Shown here piece after piece: positions 56,971 through 64,000 of a stretch of 64,000 nucleotides of DNA (the first letter of the stretch is position 1; each line of letters begins with the position of its first letter). Both the position numbers and the translations under genes were made by a program. The notes beneath the pieces were generated by a model. It saw nothing but the letters and a program-made list of their open reading frames with translations. It was not told the origin of the DNA and did not search any database. This DNA comes from JANQHS01 sp965227315 (lineage in GTDB: Bacteria; Bacteroidota; Bacteroidia; Cytophagales; CCMP332): assembly GCA_965227315.1 (NCBI GenBank), contig OZ245737.1:3224001-3288000 (forward strand), in the 5' to 3' direction.

Positions 56971-59900
56971 TTGAGTCAGAAGTTTAAAGTCTATAAGTCA
57001 TCTGCGGGAAGCGGAAAGACCTACCAGCTTTCAAAGCGATATGTTCTGCTCGCCCTGGCATCTCCGGCCTCCGGTGGAGACAAAAACCCTGATTATTACC
57101 GGCATATTCTAGCCTTGACCTTTACCAAGGCAGCGGCCGAGGAAATGAAGGTGCGGATCCTGAAATTCCTGAAAGATCTGGGTAAGCTTAGGTCAGGAAG
57201 CCCCGAAGATCTTGATCCGGGCACACATGAGCTATATAGGCAGATCGTCAAGGAACTCAAGCATGAATACCCCGAACTTAACCTCTCTCCGGGAGAGATC
57301 GGCGATAGAGCCTATTTAACCTGGAAGAGAATTGTTCACCATTATTCGGAGTTCTCGGTTCAAACGATTGATTCGTTTGTCAATGCGGTTTCCAGGTCTT
57401 TTTATAGGGATTTGGGTCTGGCATTCAACCTTCAGATCAGCTTTGACCGCGATGAATTGGTGGAGGAATCTGTGGATCGATTCTTTAACGAACTCGGCCC
57501 CGAATCGAATTGGTCAAAATGGATCCATGAATTCTTTAAGTACCAACGGCAGCAGGAAAAAAGCTGGAGGCTAAGGTGGCTGGTCATGGAATTCGCAAGG
57601 AAAATACTTCCCTTTTGGAACAGAACCTCTGTTCCGGACAGAGACTTCGATGAATTCCAAAAATTGAAGAGATCATTTGGGGAAAAAGTGAAAACCCTGG
57701 AAAACGGATTAAAGCAGATCTCAAATGAAGCTCAGTCTTTTCTGGATACCCGAGGATACCGGCCAGAACACTTTGATCTAAAGAGTAATGGCCTTGGGGC
57801 CTTTTTTGGTAAGGTGGGGGTAAAAGGTTTCGAACAGGCTCCCTATAATGTCGAGAAATATCTGAATGGAGATAAGGATCTGGCGCATAAGGAAGCGCCC
57901 GCCTCCATCAGGGATTCTATACTTGGAGATGAAGCCGAAATAATTCGCATGGCTGAAAAGGTCAACTCCTTCCTGACCAACAATATTTCGGATTTTTTGC
58001 TTGCTAAAAATGCCTATCAGATCGTTCATCAGATCGCGATCATATCCGAGGTGGTAGCCAAACTGGAAGAGATCAAAGCGGAGGATGAACTGATCTTTCT
58101 TGATGATCTCCATGATCTTATCCATGAGTTTGTTTTGGAAGAACCTGTCCCTTACATCTTTGAAAAAGTTGGTGTTAAATTCCGCCATGTGCTTATCGAC
58201 GAGTTTCAGGATACTTCGGTTACTCAATGGGTCAATCTCCTCCCATTGGTATCCAATGGTTTGGCCCAAGGAATGGAAAGCCTTGTGGTCGGGGATGCCA
58301 AGCAATCGATTTACTCCTGGCGTGGAGGAGATCCGGAGTTGTTGATAGGCCTCCCGGAGTTACCTGATGGAAATAGGAATCCGATTCTTGAAGATCATAT
58401 CCTGCCCTTGAGGAGCAACCTTTCCGAAGAACTGATGGACAGAAATTTTCGAAGTCATAAGGATGTGGTTCTGTTCAACAATGATTTTTTCGAATGGCTT
58501 AGCTCAAGAGAAGCTGAGTTATTCCCAAAACTCATTGGGTTCTATGAAGGGCATCAACAAGTTCCGGTTAACATGGCGGAGGGGAAAGTTGAACTCCTTC
58601 AGATGGATTATCAGGATGATTTTAGATTTGAGGAATCCGCATTGGCTTTGATTCCGGAGCTTATTCATGGTCTGAAAGAGGAGGGCTTTGAGTTTTATGA
58701 GATGTCGGTATTGGTCAGGAAAAATGATCAGGCCAGAGCTGTTCTGGAAACCTTGCTCGATCATGACATTCCGGCGATCTCCAATGAATCACTGCTTCTT
58801 GCCAAAGATCCTTCGATCTGTGCTTTTGTGAGTTTTGTCAGACAGCTATTATCACCCCAAGATGGTTTTTATCGTTGGGAATTGATTCAGAATATGAGTC
58901 TGGCAACTGGGATTGATGTGCCGGATATCGCGAAACTGAAACCATTGCTAAAGACATCTCATGAGAATTTTTGGGACTGGTTCTCCCTTCAGTTTGTAAA
59001 AGGCGTAAAACTTGATCTCATCCTTCATGAATCTCTTTACACAATGGCAGAGCGCTTTTTCCGAAGGTCGGGTTTGATTGAGATCTCTTCGCATCGACCA
59101 TTTCTATTTTCATTTCTGGATTTTATCTTCCACTTTTCGCAAAGGGGAAATTCAGGACTCCGGGATTTTATTGAAAATTGGGAGGAAAAGAAGTCTACGC
59201 TTGCCGTGAGTATGAATGAGAGCTCACCGGGGGTGCAGGTGATGACCATTCATAAATCAAAAGGGTTGGAGTTTGGTGCTGTGATCACGCCATTTCTCAA
59301 CTGGAAGACCAATGAATTGAGCGATTTCATGATCTCCAAAAAAAACTCTCAAGATCATGCCGGGATAGCAATTGTAAACAGGAGTCTGGAAAGAACCGAT
59401 CTGCGTCAGGATTACCTTGACTTGAAGGAGAGGGCCTTTATTGAATCCATCAACCTTCTTTATGTGGCTTTTACGAGGGCGAGGAAGCAGCTTATCGGTA
59501 TTTTTCCAGGGCCTAAGCAAGAGTCTAAGCCTACCGAATCGCTGGGAGATATTGGGAGCATCATGCAACAGTTCATGAGTAGTCATAAGGCGGATGCACA
59601 GCCAAATTCAATTCAGGGTAGGGCATTCAAGCAATTGGTCTTTGGAAAATCCGTAAAAGAGGAAAACAAAAAGACTCGATCCGAAGCGCGGATAGAACTT
59701 AGCACCTCAGAACAGTTGGGAGACAAGCCCTGGATTGACGTGCGGGTTGATGAGTCTTGGGAATCAAGAGATCCCTCCCTAAGAAGACCCCGTGATTTTG
59801 GTATAATCGCTCATCGGTTTTTGGAGAGCCTTCACGGCCTTAGAGATTTTGACAGAATCCTGAAAAGGATCGATCATGATCGTGAGCTGACACCCGAGGA

Positions 59901-60219
59901 AAAGGCCGGATTGCATACGGCGGTTTCCAGGATTAGGGGCACAACCGAGTTGATCCCATTCTTTGCAAATGACAGCCAGGTTTTCAACGAACAGAGCCTT
60001 GTTTTGAGTCAAGAGTTTTATCGACCTGATAGGGTTGTGAAATCACAGGATAAGTGGATGGTTTTGGATTATAAAACAGGAAAAAGGAACCCTGCACATC
60101 ATAAACAGATTGAGCAATATGCCGATCTGCTCAAGGAAAGCCTTGGGTTAGAATATGATCCCGGGAAGTGTATCCTGTATGTCGGTGCGGATGGATCCCT
60201 TGATCCGGTGATTTTTTAG
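56971..60219 (+). CDS. AddA-like UvrD-family helicase with C-terminal PD-(D/E)XK nuclease
   Basis: 1082 residues, TTG start. A RecB/AddA-type protein that unwinds and degrades DNA ends in double-strand break repair. The helicase motifs are complete: Walker A SSAGSGKT (10-17), Walker B IDEFQDTS (409-416), motif III GDAKQSIYSWRGGDP (441-455), motif IV NFRSHKDVV, motif V TIHKSKGLEF (759-768) and motif VI YVAFTRARKQL (831-841). The C-terminal nuclease has H948 (GIIAHRFLE), D1020 (RPDR) and the DYKTGK motif (D1033, K1035). The usual AddB partner is not adjacent. Its stop overlaps the stop of the convergent PriA-like gene. Confidence 0.88.
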   Translation: MSQKFKVYKSSAGSGKTYQLSKRYVLLALASPASGGDKNPDYYRHILALTFTKAAAEEMKVRILKFLKDLGKLRSGSPEDLDPGTHELYRQIVKELKHEYPELNLSPGEIGDRAYLTWKRIVHHYSEFSVQTIDSFVNAVSRSFYRDLGLAFNLQISFDRDELVEESVDRFFNELGPESNWSKWIHEFFKYQRQQEKSWRLRWLVMEFARKILPFWNRTSVPDRDFDEFQKLKRSFGEKVKTLENGLKQISNEAQSFLDTRGYRPEHFDLKSNGLGAFFGKVGVKGFEQAPYNVEKYLNGDKDLAHKEAPASIRDSILGDEAEIIRMAEKVNSFLTNNISDFLLAKNAYQIVHQIAIISEVVAKLEEIKAEDELIFLDDLHDLIHEFVLEEPVPYIFEKVGVKFRHVLIDEFQDTSVTQWVNLLPLVSNGLAQGMESLVVGDAKQSIYSWRGGDPELLIGLPELPDGNRNPILEDHILPLRSNLSEELMDRNFRSHKDVVLFNNDFFEWLSSREAELFPKLIGFYEGHQQVPVNMAEGKVELLQMDYQDDFRFEESALALIPELIHGLKEEGFEFYEMSVLVRKNDQARAVLETLLDHDIPAISNESLLLAKDPSICAFVSFVRQLLSPQDGFYRWELIQNMSLATGIDVPDIAKLKPLLKTSHENFWDWFSLQFVKGVKLDLILHESLYTMAERFFRRSGLIEISSHRPFLFSFLDFIFHFSQRGNSGLRDFIENWEEKKSTLAVSMNESSPGVQVMTIHKSKGLEFGAVITPFLNWKTNELSDFMISKKNSQDHAGIAIVNRSLERTDLRQDYLDLKERAFIESINLLYVAFTRARKQLIGIFPGPKQESKPTESLGDIGSIMQQFMSSHKADAQPNSIQGRAFKQLVFGKSVKEENKKTRSEARIELSTSEQLGDKPWIDVRVDESWESRDPSLRRPRDFGIIAHRFLESLHGLRDFDRILKRIDHDRELTPEEKAGLHTAVSRIRGTTELIPFFANDSQVFNEQSLVLSQEFYRPDRVVKSQDKWMVLDYKTGKRNPAHHKQIEQYADLLKESLGLEYDPGKCILYVGADGSLDPVIF

Positions 60220-62594
60220 CTGTTGGTGTCTACATCAAATTCCAGGGTTACACCCCCTTTTTTTAGTTTCTCCTCCTGATTGAGCCTGTAGTTTTTGAGT
60301 TTTTGTTTTAGCTCTTTCAATTTTGATTCATTCGGCCTTTCCTTGACATATAGATGATGAATGTAATCGTTTCGGACCTTCTTGACCATAGGGGTGAAAG
60401 GGCCCAGGATGAATTCGGGAGGATGAGATTTTCCAAGCATTTCAGCAAGCTCTGTCAAAAAGATCTCTCCTGAGTAGCTGTTTTTAGCGATGGATGAGAT
60501 CTTGATCATTCTGACGAAGGGAGGATAGTCAAACTCCTTTCTTTCCTCCAGTTCTGTTCTTGCAAAAGCCTGATAATCCCAATTCTCAAAAAGATGTAAA
60601 AGCTCGGTTGATTTTGAGGCCGTTTGCAGGATTATGCTTGACCGGATTCCGGGATCAAAGAAGCCATGAACATCGGATAGGACCTGGAAGGCATGTTCGT
60701 GATTTCTGAAATCGGGGAGATTGAGATATTGGTCAAAGTTGGGAATGACGGCTAATCCGATATTTCCAAAATTGAATTTAAAAAAGCTATAGTGGGTGGT
60801 TACGAGGATCTGAAACTTGTGCTGTTCAAATTCTCTTTTGACACGCTCAAATTCCCTTTTCGACCTGATAGCCTCTGAGTCCACCCTGAGAGTTTGATAT
60901 TCCGGCAAAAGCAGGCCTATTTCCTCCTCGATCTGTTCGATCCCGATCCCTATGGTTCGGTATTCATTGTGACCATTCGGACAGGTGGGGGAGTTGGGAT
61001 AGATCTCTCCGCAATATCTGCACTTCAGTACATCCTCTGCTTTAAAATAGGTCAGAGAAATATCGCAGTTCGGACAATGCGGAATATGATGGCATTCCTG
61101 GCATTCGATATAGCTGGAGTATCCTTTTCGGTTTTGTAGCACCAGTACCTGTCGACCGCTTTCAATACATTCTCTTATTTTTTCAATGGCTCTTTTTGAG
61201 AAACTCCCTTTCATGAGGTTCTTTCTCCATTGCTCTCTTTTATCAATGATCGTGATATCCGGACCATTTAACGCTTTTTCGACTTCCTGTGCTTTTCCTC
61301 TTTGGATCAGGTTCAGGGTTTCCAGAGTTGGGGAGTCGCTCAATGCAATGAGATCGGCATTGAGGATCGCCGCCAGCTTCATGGCCATGTCCTTATAATT
61401 CAGGTTCATCTCATGGGATTTCCTTTTATATAGCTGATGATGTTCATTGACGATGATCACCAGGGCCAGCTGCTGAAAAGGATAAAGAACAATTGATTGT
61501 GTCCCGATCACAGGACCGATTGCCTTTTTGGAAACAGCCTCAAAGATCTCCCGTTTGGTATTTCTGCTTGTACTTCTTGATACCACGTTCAGGCCGCTAA
61601 GTCCGGCATTCACTAGGCGATCAGCGAACGATTGTACCTGATTGTCTTCGGGTAAAAGGATCAAAACCTGGCGCCCCTTTTCTACCGTCAGGTTAATCGC
61701 CTCAATGGTCGGTTCAAGGTTTCTTGACGAGGACAGAGATCTTGTTGCGGGCTCTTGTTTTCTTGCATCCCTAAATTCTGTTCTCACATGATTGATCCTA
61801 GGAATTTCCTTTCTGGACCTAATGATGACCCCCTTGGTCTCGAGTTGGTTTATTGCCCCACGACTTACCCCCTCAACGATGAGGGATTCGGTAGTCATTA
61901 AGAAAGGTTCCCCTTTTTGATCGAAGAATTTTTCGAGTAGGATCTCAAATCCTTTCTTCTGAACCTTCGCCCGACTCAATGATTTGAGAGTTTTTTCTAT
62001 CTTTTTCTCTGATTTGGTAACATGTGGAGAAAGTCCGATCACTTCCTTGGTGAAGGGTTTGAATTCATCAATGATGTCATGGGTCCGGTACAGATATCCC
62101 TCTGAAATAAGCTTTTTCAGCAGGGGTGTATCTGCTACTTTTTTTATTTCGCCCGGACTCCAACTATCTCTTTCGGAGATCCAATTTGGAAGGAAGTTTG
62201 ATGACTGGCCAAAGAATTCATCCCTTTTCTCTGTTCTCCAATAATTTTCTTTGCTTTTTAAGTTCATGATCCCCGTAAAGGCAAGCTCCATGACCAGGCC
62301 TTCCGGAACCAGGTAGTACTCCGATACCCAACTCCAGAATTCAAGAGCCACCTTCGGGATGTCAAAGTCTTTTTTGAATAGGGAATCTATTGAACGGGTT
62401 TTCTCGTCCTGATATGGTGCATTGCTTTCCAGAACGATCCCGATGAGTTTTCTTGATCTTCCAAAAGGAACCACAACAAACTGACCGGGCTCCGGCTTGA
62501 TCCCCTTGTCTGCCGGATTTGAGTAAGTGAATACCGTATCTATTGGAAGAGGTAGCAGGATCTTGAGAATGTCCTTTTCCGGAATCTGCTTCAC
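60216..62594 (-). CDS. priA: PriA-like protein without helicase motifs (primosomal protein N' homologue)
   Basis: 792 residues, GTG start overlapping the upstream stop. PriA restarts stalled replication forks. The N-terminal DNA-binding domain (1-115) and overall fold match PriA, but the ATPase motifs are gone. The Walker A position reads RSLSSSRNLE (285-294) instead of GxTGSGKT, DEEH is NEHH (383-386), the GSATPS motif is LSDSPT (418-423) and the QVAGRAGR motif VI is DVHGFF (641-646). The zinc cysteines are kept at C498, C501, C507, C510, C525, C528 and C538; the eighth position is G541, with H542 next to it (CPNGH). It therefore probably cannot hydrolyse ATP but may still bind DNA and recruit primosome partners. 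It is translationally coupled to the upstream cupin gene. Confidence 0.85.
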   Translation of the reverse strand: MKQIPEKDILKILLPLPIDTVFTYSNPADKGIKPEPGQFVVVPFGRSRKLIGIVLESNAPYQDEKTRSIDSLFKKDFDIPKVALEFWSWVSEYYLVPEGLVMELAFTGIMNLKSKENYWRTEKRDEFFGQSSNFLPNWISERDSWSPGEIKKVADTPLLKKLISEGYLYRTHDIIDEFKPFTKEVIGLSPHVTKSEKKIEKTLKSLSRAKVQKKGFEILLEKFFDQKGEPFLMTTESLIVEGVSRGAINQLETKGVIIRSRKEIPRINHVRTEFRDARKQEPATRSLSSSRNLEPTIEAINLTVEKGRQVLILLPEDNQVQSFADRLVNAGLSGLNVVSRSTSRNTKREIFEAVSKKAIGPVIGTQSIVLYPFQQLALVIIVNEHHQLYKRKSHEMNLNYKDMAMKLAAILNADLIALSDSPTLETLNLIQRGKAQEVEKALNGPDITIIDKREQWRKNLMKGSFSKRAIEKIRECIESGRQVLVLQNRKGYSSYIECQECHHIPHCPNCDISLTYFKAEDVLKCRYCGEIYPNSPTCPNGHNEYRTIGIGIEQIEEEIGLLLPEYQTLRVDSEAIRSKREFERVKREFEQHKFQILVTTHYSFFKFNFGNIGLAVIPNFDQYLNLPDFRNHEHAFQVLSDVHGFFDPGIRSSIILQTASKSTELLHLFENWDYQAFARTELEERKEFDYPPFVRMIKISSIAKNSYSGEIFLTELAEMLGKSHPPEFILGPFTPMVKKVRNDYIHHLYVKERPNESKLKELKQKLKNYRLNQEEKLKKGGVTLEFDVDTNS

Positions 62595-62977
62595 TCCAGC
62601 ATGATTCTGTCTTTCCCAAAAAATTCCGGTGACTGTACCGAAAGGACCTTCAGGGGAGACTCTTTTACCTTAACAGAATGCGGAGTATCCATCGGGATGA
62701 AAACAACGCTACCAGGGCTGATATCAAAGCTTTTCTTCCCGACAGTCATGGTTCCACTCCCTTCTAATACATACACATGCTCTGTGTGATAGGCATGTTT
62801 GTGGAGTTTGACATCTCTCTCGACTATGATCATGAAGCTTGAAGCCAGGCTATCCGAATACAGTTTTTGAACAACAATGTCCTTTTTTTCCGGATTGGGA
62901 ATGGACATGGATCCCACATTTACCTGGGAGAATGATAGCGCAGGGAAGCAGAAAAGAACGATCAGTGATATTCTCAT
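62591..62977 (-). CDS. Secreted cupin-domain protein
   Basis: 128 residues with the start at 62977; an upstream ATG at 63016 lies in the terminator hairpin and is rejected. Signal peptide MRISLIVLFCFPALSFS. The cupin fold shows motif 1 as H59-x-H61-x4-E66-x6-G73 and motif 2 with PGSVVFIP, then H100 (DTPHSV), so a metal site is likely. Secreted or periplasmic; substrate unknown. The stop overlaps the start of the PriA-like gene by four bases (GTGA), so the two are translationally coupled. Confidence 0.8.
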   Translation of the reverse strand: MRISLIVLFCFPALSFSQVNVGSMSIPNPEKKDIVVQKLYSDSLASSFMIIVERDVKLHKHAYHTEHVYVLEGSGTMTVGKKSFDISPGSVVFIPMDTPHSVKVKESPLKVLSVQSPEFFGKDRIMLE

Positions 62978-62981
62978 AAGC

Positions 62982-63013
62982 AAAAAACCCGTCTCCAAAG
63001 GAAACGGGTTTTT
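62982..63013 (-). terminator. Terminator after the GIN-domain gene
   Basis: AACCCGT and ACGGGTT (62986-62992 with 63004-63010) form the stem. On the minus strand six T follow (62987-62982). Confidence 0.8.
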
Positions 63014-63061
63014 CATTGACCTCCAATTTATTTCCCTTAGCTAGGGAACTACTGCTGATGT

Positions 63062-64000
63062 TTAATCCAATTCATTGATTTCATCAGGGTTTCCGGAATA
63101 CATGATCTCGTTCTTGCCGGACTCTCTGGCGTTCAGAATCCTACGTGCGTATACGTGAGCCTTCGCGTTGCCGCTGGAAGCAATGCTGACAATGTCGACT
63201 CTGAAGGATTCTGCATCGAGTTTTGAGTTTCCACTTACTTCGGCATCAAGTTCATTTCCTTTTCCCCGGATTTCCAGGCTTGAATTTCCATTCAGAATTA
63301 ACTCCAGGTTCTCGATATCGAAATCCAGATCTCCTTCGTTGTCTCCATCCATATAGAGTCCAAATATATCCCTTTCAAGATCCTCTATTTCCAGGTCATT
63401 GAATCCGTGGATCTCAAGATCCCTAAGCTCTGAACCGCTGAGATAAAGGGTGACCCTCTTTCTTCCGGGCCATTCATCCGATTCCTCCTGGGAAACAACC
63501 AGTTCCCCATCATCTGACTTGACCACAATGTTGGAGATGTCTTCGTCATCACCGACCATTTTCAGGGAACTTGAGGAATCGTTGTTGATGACGATCTTAA
63601 AAGCACCCAGGAATTTGGCAGAACGGATGTCAGCGTCGAAGAGAATTTCCTTGCTGTTGTCACCGGTATATCTTCCGGAACCAGGATCACACTCTATGCA
63701 GTCTAGGCTGTTCTCATTTCTGAAATAGAAGGTATTGCCGTCTACATCATCATAAGGGTCATAACCATAATGGTAGATGGTGTTGGAGATGATGTCCAGG
63801 ATCTCTTCAGGAAGCACAAACTTTTGTCCAATTGGCATGTATAGGGTCATTGCCAATTGCTGATCTCTGAAGACCGCGTCCCTGGATAGCTTGATGTTTG
63901 AATCAAAAACCATGATCGAATCTGATTCCCAAGCCCAGGTATAGCCTATAGCCTTGGCGTTCTCAACAGCTTCCCGCTCATTTGGTCCGGTGGCACTGAA
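63062..64000 (-). CDS. GIN/DUF2807-domain protein, probably the C-terminal part of a PspC-GIN protein
   Basis: The reading frame is open from the right edge; 312 residues to the stop are visible and the true start is outside. The segment upstream of the first ATG (63913) is in frame and stop-free (NEREAVENAKAIGYTWAW). The C-terminal half is the GIN domain, a right-handed beta-solenoid with repeats such as LEIHGFNDLEIEDL, LELILNGNSSLEIRGKGNEL and LDAEVSGNSKLDAES. In Bacteroidota such domains often follow a membrane-anchored PspC domain, and the N-terminal part here (FDSNIKLSRDAVFRDQQLAMTLYMP) resembles that arrangement. The PspC part itself is not in the window. Confidence 0.75.
   Translation of the reverse strand, partial: FSATGPNEREAVENAKAIGYTWAWESDSIMVFDSNIKLSRDAVFRDQQLAMTLYMPIGQKFVLPEEILDIISNTIYHYGYDPYDDVDGNTFYFRNENSLDCIECDPGSGRYTGDNSKEILFDADIRSAKFLGAFKIVINNDSSSSLKMVGDDEDISNIVVKSDDGELVVSQEESDEWPGRKRVTLYLSGSELRDLEIHGFNDLEIEDLERDIFGLYMDGDNEGDLDFDIENLELILNGNSSLEIRGKGNELDAEVSGNSKLDAESFRVDIVSIASSGNAKAHVYARRILNARESGKNEIMYSGNPDEINELD

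Overview
The window is chromosomal DNA of a member of the Bacteroidota. The evidence is the 16S rRNA and its 3' end (GGAACACCTCCTTT), the recurrent promoter motif TAnnTTTG, the near absence of Shine-Dalgarno sequences, four giant exoproteins with type IX secretion (T9SS) C-terminal signals, and families such as DUF5686, DUF2911 and GIN/DUF2807. I cannot place it below phylum with certainty; it may be a flavobacterium-like lineage.

Layout. 0-1.2 kb: the N-terminus of a peptide-binding lipoprotein, then a tRNA cluster (Ser, Pro-TGG, Arg, Pro-CGG) with individual terminators and a 140-bp direct repeat. 1.2-11 kb: housekeeping genes menC, clpX-clpP-tig (minus strand, behind tRNA-Leu), a long RelA/SpoT enzyme, and fur-purA. 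11-16.9 kb: a complete rRNA operon (16S, tRNA-Ile, tRNA-Ala, 23S, 5S, terminator) followed by a second, broken copy of the 5S 3' end. 16.9-21.3 kb: two copies of a divergent two-gene lipoprotein cassette of unknown function. 21.4-27 kb: a membrane protein and topoisomerase IV (parE, parC), with a small inverted lipoprotein gene between them. 27-46.2 kb: four consecutive giant secreted multidomain proteins, all on the minus strand. 46.3-52.5 kb: an SLC13-type transporter with peptidase E, a DUF5686 outer-membrane protein and a TPR lipoprotein. 52.5-55.8 kb: thrS-infC-rpmI-rplT. 56-64 kb: a DUF2911 protein, an AddA-like helicase-nuclease, a PriA homologue that has lost its helicase motifs, a cupin, and a GIN-domain protein cut by the window edge.

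Functional links. The tig-clpP-clpX genes form a folding and proteolysis unit, parE and parC form topoisomerase IV, and thrS-infC-rpmI-rplT form a translation unit in which infC probably starts at AUC behind a strong Shine-Dalgarno. The giant exoproteins are built from shared modules (GEVED, CARDB-like, FN3, MAM-like, beta-helix, PKD, T9SS signal) and have evidently grown by internal duplication.

Most interesting points: (1) a scar at 31.8-32.06 kb carries a second 3' end of parC that differs from the resident parC tail almost only at third codon positions, fused to pieces of the neighbouring exoprotein gene; (2) tandem ALK/LTK-like glycine-rich domains occur in a T9SS exoprotein; (3) a PriA homologue lacks its helicase motifs; (4) the A/B lipoprotein cassette is duplicated; (5) infC appears to start at AUC. 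All assignments are from reading the sequence; no database search was run.
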